This document shows, piece by piece, positions 1-10,118 of a DNA stretch of 64,000 bases (the stretch's first letter is position 1; each line of letters begins with the position of its first letter). The position numbers were made by a program, and so were the translations under genes. Source of the DNA: Chloropicon primus (Eukaryota; Chlorophyta; Chloropicophyceae; Chloropicales; Chloropicaceae); the NCBI GenBank assembly GCA_023205875.1, contig CP060764.1, positions 372,001 to 436,000 of the forward strand. Direction: 5' to 3'. The notes under the pieces were generated by a model. It was not told where the DNA came from, did not search any database, and saw nothing but the letters and a program-made list of their open reading frames with translations.

Positions 1-700
1 AAAGAGGAGAAAGACACGATTCTTCGATTATTGCCCACGTAACACGCCTCACCCCCGCCTCGCGCTCGTAACGGCCGCCAAACGACGCCCAAACCGCTCC
101 AGTGCTCCGACCAGAGTTTGTTTCGTAGATGATGTAAAGTTTTGTACACGTTTTTTGAGATGCTATTCATGAAAAACCTAATTGGAAGAACAAGGCCTTT
201 CTTGATCTTTTCCATCAGCAAGAGCATCTCAACAAGGAGAACCGAGGTGCGTTACTGGTCCTTGGTGTCCTTCTCTTTTTCCAGGGAAGGCCGATTTCGT
301 GGTCTAATCCTCTCTCTCCCTTCCTCTCCCCTGCCCCTGGCCAGGTGCGTTACCTGACACCCCAGTTGAAAGTTGGGACAAAGGGCAACAAGTTGGACAA
401 AGGTAGCGCCTTTGTGAGGGATAGGTAGCTTTGGTGGAGGCAGAGAGCGGAGACGTTCGATCAGGAGTGCGAAGGGTGCCGAAAGATTCCATCTTTTTTG
501 CGGCAAGACTTCTTCTTCTTCTTCTCCAAAGCAAGAGACTCTTGTTCTTTCTTGCTCTTGTGGGTTGGGTTTTGAACAGAGGTGGGTGACGTCCTCCGAC
601 AGGGTTCGAGGGCGAGGAGGCAAGCAAGTTGGTGTCTTCCAGGCGAGGAAGCGGGGGTTGGGATTTGAGAAGAGGGAGCGTGGGCAAGGAAGGCAGCAGC
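1..700. other. Upstream region, no gene seen
   Basis: No open frame here shows recognisable protein character. The stretch after about 480 is purine/pyrimidine-rich and runs into the 5' leader of the histidine kinase. Promoter or 5' UTR sequence is likely; a small upstream exon cannot be excluded. Confidence 0.4.
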
Positions 701-3457
701 ATGTCAACGAAGAGCGAGAAAGGGTCACCGACCAAGGACCCCGATGCCCCCGTGGAAGTGGCGTCCTCCGATATGGACGACCTCGAGCAGGAGGCTCAGG
801 AAGCTCACGAGATTTTGGACGAGGCGAAGGGCAAGTCCCTCCGCGAGCTTCAGAAGGAGTCCATCCGCATCGAGGAGAACGTCCTCATCGCTCAGAAGAG
901 GGTGCAGTTCCAGCGCCAGCAGCTGCAGCAGAAGCTCACGGAGGCCATGGAGGCCAAGCACTTGGATGAGAGGCAAAAGGTGCAGAGGGAAAAGATCGTG
1001 TCGAACGAGAAGAGGGAGGAGGAGGACAAGAAGAAGAGGAAGCAGTACAAGCGCGTCATCATCTCTCTCTTCGAGGAGCTCAAGATGAAGACGACCGAGC
1101 TGTTTCCCTTGATTGAGGCCAACAGTAAGAGGAACAGCCAGAGGAAAATCGTTCTGGAGAAACGCATGCAGTTCCAAGATACGGCCAAGATGCTCGAGGA
1201 GAGGGAGAAAAACGAGAGAGCCGAACTCCAGCAGTCCCACGAGCGCACCGCGAAGAACTTGGCCGTCTGGCAGGACCTGAACATGAGGCACGTCTCCTCG
1301 GAGAAGACGGAGGGCCTCCTCAGGGTGAACAGGTTGATGGCCCAGCAGCTCAGGGAGATCCAGAGGAAGGAGGCGGAGCAGCTGAGAGAGATGCAGCAGC
1401 TGAAAGCCAAGTACAAGCTCTCTGAGTTCGACACGGAGCTCGAGTTCGTGGCCGAGTACGAGCTGAAAAAAGCGGAGCAGCTCTTGATTCGAAGCCAGAA
1501 GACGAGCGGGCTGAAGAACGTGAGAAGAGAAGCGAAGAAGAACATACTCAGGCTCAGGGAGCAGGCAAAGGCGGCGAACAATTTGGAGCTCAACGCCTTG
1601 AAGGCGAAGCAGATGAAGGCCATCGAGGAGAACCGTGCCAAGGAGTTGAAAGCCTTTCAGCAAAGGGAAGCGAAGAGACTGGAGGCCTCGTTCGAGCAAG
1701 AGATTACGGTGATGGAGGGCGAGATGAAAGACAGGCTGGACGACAAGGGCTTCAACATGAGCACCTTCTCGAAGAGCACGAGCCACACGGGGGGACACTC
1801 CACGGACGCAGGCAGCCTAGGAACCAAGTCTCAATCCGGCGCGAGCGGCACTCAAGCTTCCGCAAGATCGATGGACAGCGAAAGTTCTTTGTCAGGAGGG
1901 AACGACTCGAGCGAGCAGGAGAAGCAGATGATGAAGGACGACGATATCGAATTTCGGAAGAGGGTGCAAGCCATGAGGGAGCAAGCCCAAGACGCGTTGA
2001 AGACGGCGGAGGAGAGGCTCCACAACATCGAGACGCAGAACGTGGAAATAGAGGAAGCGCTGTTCAAGTCCCACGAGGAGGAGATGGATCGAGTGAGGAC
2101 GGACTACGAGTCCAAGAGGAACATCGTCAGAAAGCACAATGAGGACGAGGTCTTGCACCTGATCAAGCAGCACGCCCAAGAAAAGAGCGACATCCAGAAG
2201 GCGCACGCAAGAGAGTTGCAACTCTTGGAGAGCTCCATAGAGCTGGAGACTCAATTGCACCAGAAATCTTTGCACAAGAGTCAGGTCGCGAGTCACGCAA
2301 AGAGCGAATTCCTTTCCTTCGTTTGCCACGAGCTGCGCAACCCGCTGTCCGCCATAGTAGCCGTGGTGGACATGCTTGTCAACAACAATCAGATGGACAT
2401 GGACGAAGACACCCAGGAGCACATCCAAAGTGTGAAACAGGAGTCAGAGCTGATGTGCGCTATCGTGAATGACGTCTTGGATTTCGCAAAGATCGAAGCA
2501 AGAATGCTTGTTCTCGAGCCGGTGGAGTTTAGCATCAAATCAATGGTCCACGACCTCGTGCGCGAGCAGAAGCTGAGTGCGAAGAAGACGAGACCCAACA
2601 TCGAGCTTGGCTTCGAAATTGACGACGAGATTCCCCAAATGATAAAGTCGGACCCCGTGAGAATCAGGCAAGTGCTCTTGAACCTCGTGTCGAACGCGGT
2701 GAAGTTCACGTACCATGGTTCCATCATGCTGAGCCTGAAGTGCGGGCTTGCAACTGGGCCGGACACGATGATGTTGGAGTTCTCGGTCAAGGACACCGGC
2801 GTCGGCATCGACAAGGAGAGCCTGGAGCACATCTTTGCTGCATTTTCCCAGGCAAAGCCGTCGATCACGAGAGAATTCGGTGGAACTGGCCTGGGCCTCA
2901 GTATTTCCAAGTCCTTGGTCGAGAGGCTTGGCGGAAAAATTTTCGTGGAGAGCGAGCAGAACCAGGGCACGACTTTCTCCTTCACTGTGGAGGCGAAGAT
3001 TGTTACTAAAGATGAGAGCTCTAAAGGGGATGAAGAGAAAGAGGATGCGAAGGAGGAAGATGACTTCCCTCAGGGCATCAATCTCCTCATCGTGGAGGAC
3101 TCCGCCACCCTTAGGCGCTTGTGGTCCAAGCTTCTCATTGAGCAGGGTTGCGTTGTCTCTGCCGCGGGCAACGGCCAGGAGGCCCTCGACAAGTGCGCCG
3201 AAACAAAGTACGACGTCATCCTCATGGACATCACGATGCCGGTGATGTCGGGAGACGAGGCTGTTAAAAGGCTGAGAGAATCGGGCTGGGACCAGGCCGT
3301 CATCGCGCTCACGGCGAACGCAATGGAATCGGACAAGCTCAAGTACTTGGAGGCAGGTATGGACGCCGTTCTCACCAAGCCTTGCAGGATGGACAACCTG
3401 AAGAAAGTGATTGTTGAGCAGCTCATCAAGAGACGAAACCCAATCGTCAAGATGTAA
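701..3457 (+). CDS. Hybrid histidine kinase with long N-terminal coiled coil
   Basis: A 918-residue single-exon protein; the first ATG is at 701 and the frame is open a little further upstream without an ATG. Residues about 30-530 are a charged Glu/Lys/Arg coiled coil interrupted by a Ser/Gly/Thr-rich linker near 350-410. No transmembrane segment and no PAS or GAF sensor is evident. The HisKA H-box carries the phospho-acceptor at His543 (FVCHELRNPLSA). An HATPase domain follows, with N-box NLVSNAVKFT, G1 DTGVGID and G2 GGTGLGLSI. A receiver domain occupies about 792-905 with phospho-acceptor Asp843 (VILMDITMPVMSG), conserved Thr in ALTANAM and Lys in LTKPC. All catalytic motifs look intact, so autophosphorylation and intramolecular His-to-Asp transfer are expected. 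The coiled coil probably dimerises the kinase or tethers it in the cytoplasm. The signal sensed is unknown. Confidence 0.93.
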   Translation: MSTKSEKGSPTKDPDAPVEVASSDMDDLEQEAQEAHEILDEAKGKSLRELQKESIRIEENVLIAQKRVQFQRQQLQQKLTEAMEAKHLDERQKVQREKIVSNEKREEEDKKKRKQYKRVIISLFEELKMKTTELFPLIEANSKRNSQRKIVLEKRMQFQDTAKMLEEREKNERAELQQSHERTAKNLAVWQDLNMRHVSSEKTEGLLRVNRLMAQQLREIQRKEAEQLREMQQLKAKYKLSEFDTELEFVAEYELKKAEQLLIRSQKTSGLKNVRREAKKNILRLREQAKAANNLELNALKAKQMKAIEENRAKELKAFQQREAKRLEASFEQEITVMEGEMKDRLDDKGFNMSTFSKSTSHTGGHSTDAGSLGTKSQSGASGTQASARSMDSESSLSGGNDSSEQEKQMMKDDDIEFRKRVQAMREQAQDALKTAEERLHNIETQNVEIEEALFKSHEEEMDRVRTDYESKRNIVRKHNEDEVLHLIKQHAQEKSDIQKAHARELQLLESSIELETQLHQKSLHKSQVASHAKSEFLSFVCHELRNPLSAIVAVVDMLVNNNQMDMDEDTQEHIQSVKQESELMCAIVNDVLDFAKIEARMLVLEPVEFSIKSMVHDLVREQKLSAKKTRPNIELGFEIDDEIPQMIKSDPVRIRQVLLNLVSNAVKFTYHGSIMLSLKCGLATGPDTMMLEFSVKDTGVGIDKESLEHIFAAFSQAKPSITREFGGTGLGLSISKSLVERLGGKIFVESEQNQGTTFSFTVEAKIVTKDESSKGDEEKEDAKEEDDFPQGINLLIVEDSATLRRLWSKLLIEQGCVVSAAGNGQEALDKCAETKYDVILMDITMPVMSGDEAVKRLRESGWDQAVIALTANAMESDKLKYLEAGMDAVLTKPCRMDNLKKVIVEQLIKRRNPIVKM

Positions 3458-3786
3458 GAGAGACCAGCGTGTCTCTGACCCCAGGTGCCTCAAGGGGGCG
3501 CCTCTATCTCTTGTACATTTTCATTATCCATAAAGTAAGTGTTTGTATAATGTTTCATGCTGAAGAAAGTTCTTGCGTTGTGTTCCCGAATAATGATAAG
3601 GATGATGATAATGTGCCCGTGCCCTCACACTCACAACGATCCGTCTCTCTCTCTCTCCCTCTCTCCCTGTGTCTCTCTCTCTGCCCTGGCTCGGCTCCCA
3701 ATCCTCCAGAGCAGGGATCTCTTCGGCTTCATACCCCTGGCGGAGCCGACGACCGAGGAGACCGAGGAGACCGAGGAGGGGGAAGG
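3458..3786. other. Intergenic region with CT-rich tract
   Basis: Between the kinase stop and the C1D-like start. A (CT)n/(CCCT)n tract at about 3645-3690 lies about 100 bases before the ATG on the sense strand and is probably promoter or 5' UTR. Confidence 0.5.
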
Positions 3787-4468
3787 ATGCCAAGCGACGA
3801 GGTGGAGGGGCGAGGAGGTGGGAGGGACAAGGAGGTCGACATCGAGACCTTCGGCAAGATGGTTGACAAGCTGGGGAAGCGACTTGGCAAAGTTCTCGAC
3901 CAGTACGACGCGAAGACGTTGGAGGACGAGGTAAGGAATGAATGACCCTGCTGGTGTGCTTGTGCGTGCGTGCGTGCGTGCGAGGAGTGTTCGAGAATGC
4001 CGAGTCTCGGGACTGGTCTTTCCCTCGCTGACGTTTCGCTTCGCATCGCGCTTTTGTCCGTGCCTGATGCTCGTCGCAGTGCTCGCCGGGCGAGCGGGCG
4101 CGCCTGAATTTGGTGCTGGCCAAGGCCATCAACATCCTGTACTCGATGCACTTGCAGTGCAAGGGGATCGGAAAGGACGAGCACCCGATGCTGAGGGACT
4201 TGAAGCGAGTAGATGCCATGCTCGGCCTGGTGGACGACTCCCTGCGGCAACGGGAGGAGGGGGGGAAGAAGGCCAAGGGGGTGAGTGACAGAGTGGTGAG
4301 AGTTTTTTGATACTTTTGGTCGCCGGCGTCGATGATGCGTGCGCGCGTGCGTGTTCCGTGTCGGTGCGCTGAGCTGACGAACCGATTCATCGATCCTCGC
4401 TTCTTTCGCGCGCCTTGCTCCCACAGAAGCGAAGGGAGAACCCGAAGAGGAAGCGGAGTAATGATTAG
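3787..4468 (+). CDS. C1D/Rrp47 (LRP1)-like nuclear exosome cofactor, 3 exons
   Basis: Spliced as 3787-3930, 4080-4280, 4427-4468; each junction is GT-AG in phase 0 and gives a 128-residue protein. Exon 2 carries the Sas10/C1D-family core: ARLNLVLAKAINILYSMHLQ followed by the invariant-looking EHP of GIGKDEHPML and DLKRVDAML. The C-terminus is a short Lys/Arg-rich tail (KRRENPKRKR), as in C1D/Rrp47 proteins that bind structured RNA. By family knowledge the protein pairs with Rrp6 of the nuclear exosome in rRNA, snRNA and snoRNA 3' processing. The length is close to human C1D. Assignment rests on the EHP region and architecture; introns are inferred from consensus and frame. Confidence 0.78.
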
Positions 4469-5699
4469 GTGGCGCCGGGCAGCCAGCAGTGGGAGTGGGG
4501 ACCGGGGCTGCTGAGGGTGGGCACGCTGCCGCGACAGAGAAGAGGGAGTGGCACATGTGGCACATGTATTAAGCGTTCTTGTAACAATGCGATCCACAGG
4601 AGCAGCAACGAGTCGTCATCGCCACCCTCATCATCACCGTGTGAGAGCGGCGAGCGAAGTTGAAACGGGAAAAACGAAAAAGCGCGAGCAACTCAAACAA
4701 GGCCGTCATTCCGCCTTGGATCACATGATTGATTTCCCAACCATGATGCCATGATGTCTGAGAGAGCCCGCTGTCGGACCCGGTGGATGGGCCGCCGTGA
4801 CAGAACCAACCCGGTCGTTTTTTCGTGTCGTGTCGTGATGATCAGTCCCGAGTGTTTTTTTTTGTCGTGATCGGTCAGGAGCGTGGGCGAGCGTGGGCGC
4901 GGTCCTCCGGCTTGTCACCCTCACGGCCGTTTATCCTGAACCTCGTCACCAAGGCGGCGCTCGCTGGCAACCCCGGTCCTCCTCTAACGCTTCCACTGGA
5001 CGTCCAACGCAATGGGGAAGGTATCCGAACGAATTGTGGATCGGATCAAGATCGTTGAGGAAGAAAGGGAACGTCCCCCATTGCCCTGCGTTGTCCTGTC
5101 ATCAGGCAAAAGAGGTGCCTGGTGTCCACCTGGCGAGCAAGGGCCAATCGAGGCGGCGCAAGGGCCCCTCTTCCCCCTCAAGCCTTAACAAGCAATATCT
5201 ACTCTGCGGCCGCCTCAAATGCAAATCCCTCGCCTCTCGAACGTATTCACATTTGAACTTTTCAACTTTTCCGAAACTCAAATCCTCGTTGTTTCATGTG
5301 TTTCGAACGTCTACTGTAGAATGTTCGAAGTTTTCTGAAATTCATATTCTCAGGGAGGCGTGTTTTTTTCTCTCTGGCGACCCAGCAGCCACAGAGCAGC
5401 GGTCACACGTTCGGGTTCCGCAGAAGAGAGGAGAGCACGACGAGAACTTGTACCCCGTAACCTTCACCAAGCGTAAAAGAAGAAAGACAAAGGTGAGAAA
5501 GAGAGCCTCTAGTTCATGCGCCTTGTGCTTTCGGTTGCTGACCACGACTTTGCTTCTCCTTGTTCTCTCTCCCGTCTGCGTGATTTGATTCTGCTGTCTT
5601 GACCGTCCGTGATCTTCTTCTTCTTCTCTCTCTCTGGGGAATTGGGTTCTTATTCTTCTTCCTCCTTTCGTTGTGTTGTGGCGAACCGACAATTGAAAG
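4469..5699. other. 1.2-kb intergenic region, no gene seen
   Basis: Short frames here lack conserved features. The part from 5190 to 5350 is clearly more AT-rich than the flanks and precedes a pyrimidine-rich leader of the ADP/ATP carrier gene, so it is the likely promoter. A donor-like GTGAGA at about 5490 could begin a 5' UTR intron. Confidence 0.4.
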
Positions 5700-6725
5700 A
5701 TGCTCACGCCAAGCTTTTACACTTCCACCGCCCTCAAGGGGTTCAACCAGACGAACAAGGTCGCGCCTGAGGCCACCTTCGTTGCGTCCGTCGCGGAGCC
5801 AGTGATCGCTTCCGGAAAGGACAACTCGAGCCTGAAGTTCTTCGCCGATCTCGCGGCTGGTGGTGTCTCCGGAGGAATCTCCAAGACCCTCGTCGCCCCG
5901 ATCGAGAGAGTGAAGCTCCTGATCCAGACCCAGGACGCCAACCCAGATATCATCTCTGGAAAGGTTCCAAGGTACACGGGAGTTGTCAACTGCTTCTCCC
6001 GTGTCGCCGCGGAGCAGGGAATCGGTTCCTTCTGGAGAGGTAACTTGGCCAACGTTGTGAGATACTTCCCAACCCAGGCCTTCAACTTCGCCTTCAAGGA
6101 TACCATCAAGGGATTCTTCCCAAAGTACAACCCACAGACCGAGTTCTTCCCATTCTTCATGACCAACTTGGCCAGTGGTGGTCTCGCCGGTGCCGCCTCC
6201 TTGACCATTGTGTACCCACTCGATTTCGCCAGAACCCGTCTGGCCGCCGATGTCGGCTCCGGAGGAAAGAGAGAGTTCTCTGGACTCGTTGATTGCTTGA
6301 CCAAGACCGCTGGTAGGGGAGGACCCCTTGCCTTGTACCAGGGATTCGGAGTCTCTGTCCAGGGTATTGTTGTGTACAGAGGAGCCTACTTCGGACTTTA
6401 TGACACTGCCAAGGCTGCCATCTTCGGAGAGAACGAGAAGGACGCCGGAATTATCGCCAAGTGGGCCGTCGCTCAGGCCGTGACTATTGCTAGTGGTATC
6501 GTCTCCTACCCATTCGACACCGTCAGAAGAAGACTTATGATGCAGTCTGGTGCCAAGGAGAAGTTGTACAACGGAACTTTGGACTGCTGGGCCAAGATCG
6601 CCAAGAACGAGGGTACGGGAGCCTTCTTCAAGGGAGCCTTCTCCAACGTTCTTCGTGGAACCGGTGGAGCCCTTGTCCTCGTTATGTACGACGAGATCAA
6701 GAAGGTCATCGAAGCTTCTCTCTAA
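5700..6725 (+). CDS. AAC: Mitochondrial ADP/ATP carrier (adenine nucleotide translocase)
   Basis: 341 residues, intronless. Three mitochondrial carrier repeats are visible with signature motifs [14 protein letters not shown] and PFDTVRRR. The nucleotide-carrier hallmark appears as RRRLMM, a conservative change from the usual RRRMMM. The C-terminal [20 protein letters not shown] stretch is typical of AACs. An N-terminal extension of about 35 residues precedes the first helix. Function: electrogenic exchange of cytosolic ADP for matrix ATP across the inner membrane. Codon choice is strongly biased (Lys almost always AAG, Gly often GGA, Pro CCA), consistent with high expression. The gene is convergent with the CGL160-like gene. 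Confidence 0.97.
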   Translation: MLTPSFYTSTALKGFNQTNKVAPEATFVASVAEPVIASGKDNSSLKFFADLAAGGVSGGISKTLVAPIERVKLLIQTQDANPDIISGKVPRYTGVVNCFSRVAAEQGIGSFWRGNLANVVRYFPTQAFNFAFKDTIKGFFPKYNPQTEFFPFFMTNLASGGLAGAASLTIVYPLDFARTRLAADVGSGGKREFSGLVDCLTKTAGRGGPLALYQGFGVSVQGIVVYRGAYFGLYDTAKAAIFGENEKDAGIIAKWAVAQAVTIASGIVSYPFDTVRRRLMMQSGAKEKLYNGTLDCWAKIAKNEGTGAFFKGAFSNVLRGTGGALVLVMYDEIKKVIEASL

Positions 6726-6934
6726 GCCACAATAATTAGGAAGCGAGCTCGCGCTTGACAAGAAAGAGTAGTCTCAAACTTTTGAAGTGAACACGGCTGG
6801 TGGTTTTAGCCAAACGTAGGTGTGCGTTAAGACCAAAGCTAGTGCAAAGCAAATTCTTTTTTTTTCAAGAACCAAAAAAACTCCTCCTCGTGCTCCGTCG
6901 CTCCCCCGCGAAAAAAAAGAAGACCAGAGGCCCC

Positions 6935-7861
6935 TTACTGCTCGTACTTCCTGAGGAACTCGTCCACGTCGAACTTGGGCACCAGCATGACTTTCAGCTG
7001 GTTCCAGATTTGGATCACGAGAGCGACCTTGAAGCTGAGGAAGCCCAAAACCATCGCTGCGGGCGGGAGGACCTCCTGCCCCGCGAGGTGGTTCACGGCA
7101 CCGGCCGCGGCTCCCAGGCCAGCTGGAATCAGCATCCTCTGCTTCAGGCCTTGCTTCAGCGGGCCGGACAACTGCATCTTTGCTCTGAGGTACTCGTTGG
7201 GCTCCCTTTCCGACAGAGAAAAGGTCTTCTCCGGAGGAAGCTTTTTCCTTATCCTCTCCATGGGCAAGGACACGTACGGAACGTAGTCCAAAGGCAGCTC
7301 GTCGATCTCCCTCAGCAGCGACTTTAGGTAGAAGAAAGAGCCCACTGCCCCGAGAGCCGAGCCCACCGCTGCCTCTGTGGACCAAACGAGGAAGAAGTAC
7401 ACGGACACGCCGACGCCAGCGATGGTAGCTTGCGTCATTACCTGGTCCTTGAGCTCGGCGTACTCGGCCATCCCTTCCTTGTACTTCTCTGAATTTTCCA
7501 CCTCGAACGCCGTCGAAACCTCCGAGGAGACTTCGGGACTGCCAAGCGCATCCTCGCTCCCCCCCTCCGAAGGCGTCGCATCAATCTCAACGGCGCGAGT
7601 CCTGTGCTGACTTCGGCCCCTCCTCGGCTCCAAGACGCTGAGAGGCCTCCCGAATATCTTCCCGCTCGCTGAGCACCGTCCCGCCGCCGCCTCGACAACG
7701 CCGCCGCACCCAACGCTCAACCCTTTCTGCCTGCCTGCACTCGCCCGCGCCCTCCTCGTCCTTGCTGACGTCACCACGAGGCCTCTCCAACATCCGTGCT
7801 CGCTCGTGCTGGCTGCTGAAGGAAAACCGCCACAGTTTGAGTCCCTCACACCGCACCTCAT
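6935..7861 (-). CDS. CGL160/AtpI-like chloroplast ATP synthase assembly protein
   Basis: 308 residues from the ATG at 7861. The first ~75 residues are Arg/Ser/Ala-rich and low in acidic residues, as in a plastid transit peptide. An acidic linker follows (about 90-135). The C-terminal half resembles the AtpI/CGL160 membrane domain, starting at LKDQVMTQATIAGVGVSVYF, with a second hydrophobic hairpin near SALGAVGSFFYLKSL and two more at LIPAGLGAAAGAVNHLAG and MVLGFLSFKVALVIQIW. CGL160 proteins aid assembly of the chloroplast CF1-CFo ATP synthase. The resemblance is by motif and topology only; a generic ATP synthase protein I is the alternative. Confidence 0.7.
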   Translation of the reverse strand: MRCGVRDSNCGGFPSAASTSEHGCWRGLVVTSARTRRARASAGRQKGLSVGCGGVVEAAAGRCSASGKIFGRPLSVLEPRRGRSQHRTRAVEIDATPSEGGSEDALGSPEVSSEVSTAFEVENSEKYKEGMAEYAELKDQVMTQATIAGVGVSVYFFLVWSTEAAVGSALGAVGSFFYLKSLLREIDELPLDYVPYVSLPMERIRKKLPPEKTFSLSEREPNEYLRAKMQLSGPLKQGLKQRMLIPAGLGAAAGAVNHLAGQEVLPPAAMVLGFLSFKVALVIQIWNQLKVMLVPKFDVDEFLRKYEQ

Positions 7862-8427
7862 CCTCGGTCTGAACCTTGGCCACGCGACCACGGGAACGAT
7901 CTAGTTGTGGACTTTCCGCCCGACACTCCCTCCACCGCTTCACCCGTCCCCCAAACGCTCCTTCCCCTCTCCGGTCTCGCCTCCCTCTGCCACTGGGAAC
8001 GCCACACCTCGCCTCGCTCCTCGTCCAGTCGTGGCCCAATCTCGACAAGCGACAGCTCTTTGGAAAGATCTCAAGACGTAGCTTGGTTTGGTGGAACCCT
8101 TATGCCGACCCTCTCCCTCTCTCGTCCACGCTCTGCCTCGACGCGTGTCCCTCTGCGGCCCACCTTGACCGCGTTATCCATTCGTCGATCTCCTGTGGAG
8201 GGGCGTTCATCCCAAGGGAAGGAAAAGGAGGGAGCTCAGGGGAGGAGGTAAGGCTTGGGCAATGGCAATGCTTTGCTTTGGACGGCGAGGACGGCCAAGT
8301 GAGGTGTGGACAGGGGTTCAGATGGAAGCATTGTCTTTGCCTTTATCGAAAATGTGGTTGGTAAAGACGTGGGGTGAAGTGGTGAGGACGTGAGGGAACT
8401 GAAACACGAGAGGTGTTCTGCCTCTGG

Positions 8428-8486
<59 letters not shown>

Positions 8487-8537
8487 CAATCCTTGCGAGC
8501 CAGGTTGGCTGGAAGTGGTTTTGGCAAGTGGGTGGCG
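7862..8537. other. Intergenic region with a 49-bp CT microsatellite
   Basis: Leader of the divergently transcribed NDR gene. A pure (CT)n array covers 8432-8480. A donor-like GTAAGG at about 8248, followed by TGCTTTGCTTTGGACGG (8269-8285), suggests a 5' UTR intron. No coding frame with protein character was found. Confidence 0.45.
8432..8480. repeat. (CT)n microsatellite upstream of the NDR gene
   Basis: About 24 uninterrupted CT units on the sense strand of the downstream gene, ending 57 bases before its predicted ATG. Confidence 0.95.
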
Positions 8538-10107
8538 ATGAAAGGTTCCGGGACGCACGAGTACAAAGCCGTGGGAATTGATGTGTACTCTGCAGTCCAA
8601 GGTGAGCGGAAGGGAGGACGACCAGAGGCCAACAGTTGTTTGATGATGGCCAGGGCATTGACAAGCTGACCTGTCTCTGTCGACTGTGTGTGTGTTTGTG
8701 TGTGTGTGTCTGTTTCTTCTTGATTCCAAGGTCAAAGCGTCTTCTTGAACACAAGCTATGGCCGTGTTCACGTCCTGGTGAGTGCATTGAACCGGCGTTC
8801 CGGTTGGTGTGGAGCTCTCTCTCTCTCTCTTCGGCGAACGTTTCGGCTCCCCGAGCTCCCTTTCTTCCTCCTTCCTGACGCTAACTCGCCTACTGTCTTC
8901 TCTGTCTTGCTGCGTAAAGGTGTCTGGGGACACGAGCAAGCCTGCTTGTGTGACGTACCACGAGGTCGGAGTGAACTCCAGGACGTGCTTCCAGGGTTTC
9001 TTCTCGGCAAGCGAGCCAAAGAAGTCCCTCCTCCTCAAGTCGTTTTGCTTCTACCACGTGGACTTTCCGGGCTGCGAGGGCGAGGATGTGGCCGGCCAGG
9101 GTGATGCGGTAAACTCCTGCGATTCTTTGACCCTAGAGCAGGCGAGCATACAAGTCGGAGAAGCCATGAAGCAGCTCAACATCAAGAAGGCGCTTGGCAT
9201 GGGTGTTGGGGCCGGGGCGTACATCTTGTGCAAGGCGGCCATCGCGTTTCCTGCATCCTTTTCTGGCCTCGTGCTGCTTTCACCGTGCTGCCAGAAGGCC
9301 ACTTGGTGGGAGTACGCCTTTGGAAAGATGCTGCTGAACTCCCTTTGGTACCACGGTAAGAAGACGCGGTGCTTGCACTCCACTCCTGAGTTGAGATGAT
9401 TCGTCCTTCTGACCACCACATGTTCTCTTCCCTGACTCCTCGCTTGCTCCTCGGAACCACGAACAGGTTGGAACTCAAAGTTTGCGCACCGGCACCTGTA
9501 CGAGAGATTATTCAGCAGCAAGGTCGTGGAAGCGGATGGTTACGGAGTCTCTGACCTTCTTTTCACATTCAACCAGGAGGTGGAGAAGATCGACCCCAAG
9601 GCGATCGCCAGGTACCTGCAAGCGGTGCTTCGGAGGCAAGACATCTTGAAAGAGGTGAGTGCCCCCTGAGAGCAACAATTTTCCCTCTCGGTGAAGACTG
9701 CTGTGTGCTCGAGGCGCTAACGTGTCGTGTGGTCCCCACCACCACCATTCACTGTCAATATCAGATGAAGCGACTCAAGAGCCATGTTTTGCTCTTCTCC
9801 TGCATGGACTCGATCTACAACAAGGAAACTTTAGAGATGAACCTGAAGCTGGACCACAGCAAGTCAGACTACATCGAGGTCTTTGACAGCGGCACTCTGG
9901 TCACCGAGCAGCTCCCACAGGTAAGCGCTTGCACGCTCCCCTTTATACTTATTACTATTACACACGAGAAGTGTGAAGGGCGGCCACCCCCTCTTCCCTC
10001 GGACTTATACTTATCTTTTCGGGCTTGACTTTGGATCATCGCAGGAGACTCTTGGACCCATTGACCAGTTCGTCAAGCTTCTGCACCAGCGAGGTTTGTG
10101 CCGATGA
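8538..10107 (+). CDS. NDR (N-myc downstream regulated) family alpha/beta-hydrolase-fold protein, 6 exons
   Basis: Exons 8538-8601, 8731-8777, 8920-9355, 9467-9654, 9765-9920, 10045-10107; every GT-AG junction keeps frame, giving about 317 residues. The order of landmarks matches plant NDL and animal NDRG proteins: NTSYGRVHVL, then GDTSKPACVTYHEVGVN, CFQGFF, FCFYHVDFPG, GVGAGAYILC, LVLLSPCC, and the late SHVLLFSCMDSIY and GTLVTEQLPQ segments. The nucleophile elbow reads GVGAG, without Ser, so like other NDR proteins it is probably not a hydrolase. Plant NDLs bind G-protein beta-gamma and affect auxin transport; the role here is unknown. The start is chosen because exon 1 joins cleanly in phase 1, but an upstream exon is possible. 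The stop lies only 12 bp from that of the converging CFAP36-like gene. Confidence 0.86.
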
Positions 10108-10118
10108 CCACCACTCGG

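Noticed and set aside
725-1798. 357-codon open frame antisense to the histidine kinase
   Set aside because: Leu/Arg/His-rich translation with no domain; an artefact of GC-rich third codon positions in the coiled-coil coding strand.
8343-9038. 231-codon minus-strand frame with RERERE repeat
   Set aside because: Produced by the CT microsatellite and overlapping the NDR exons.
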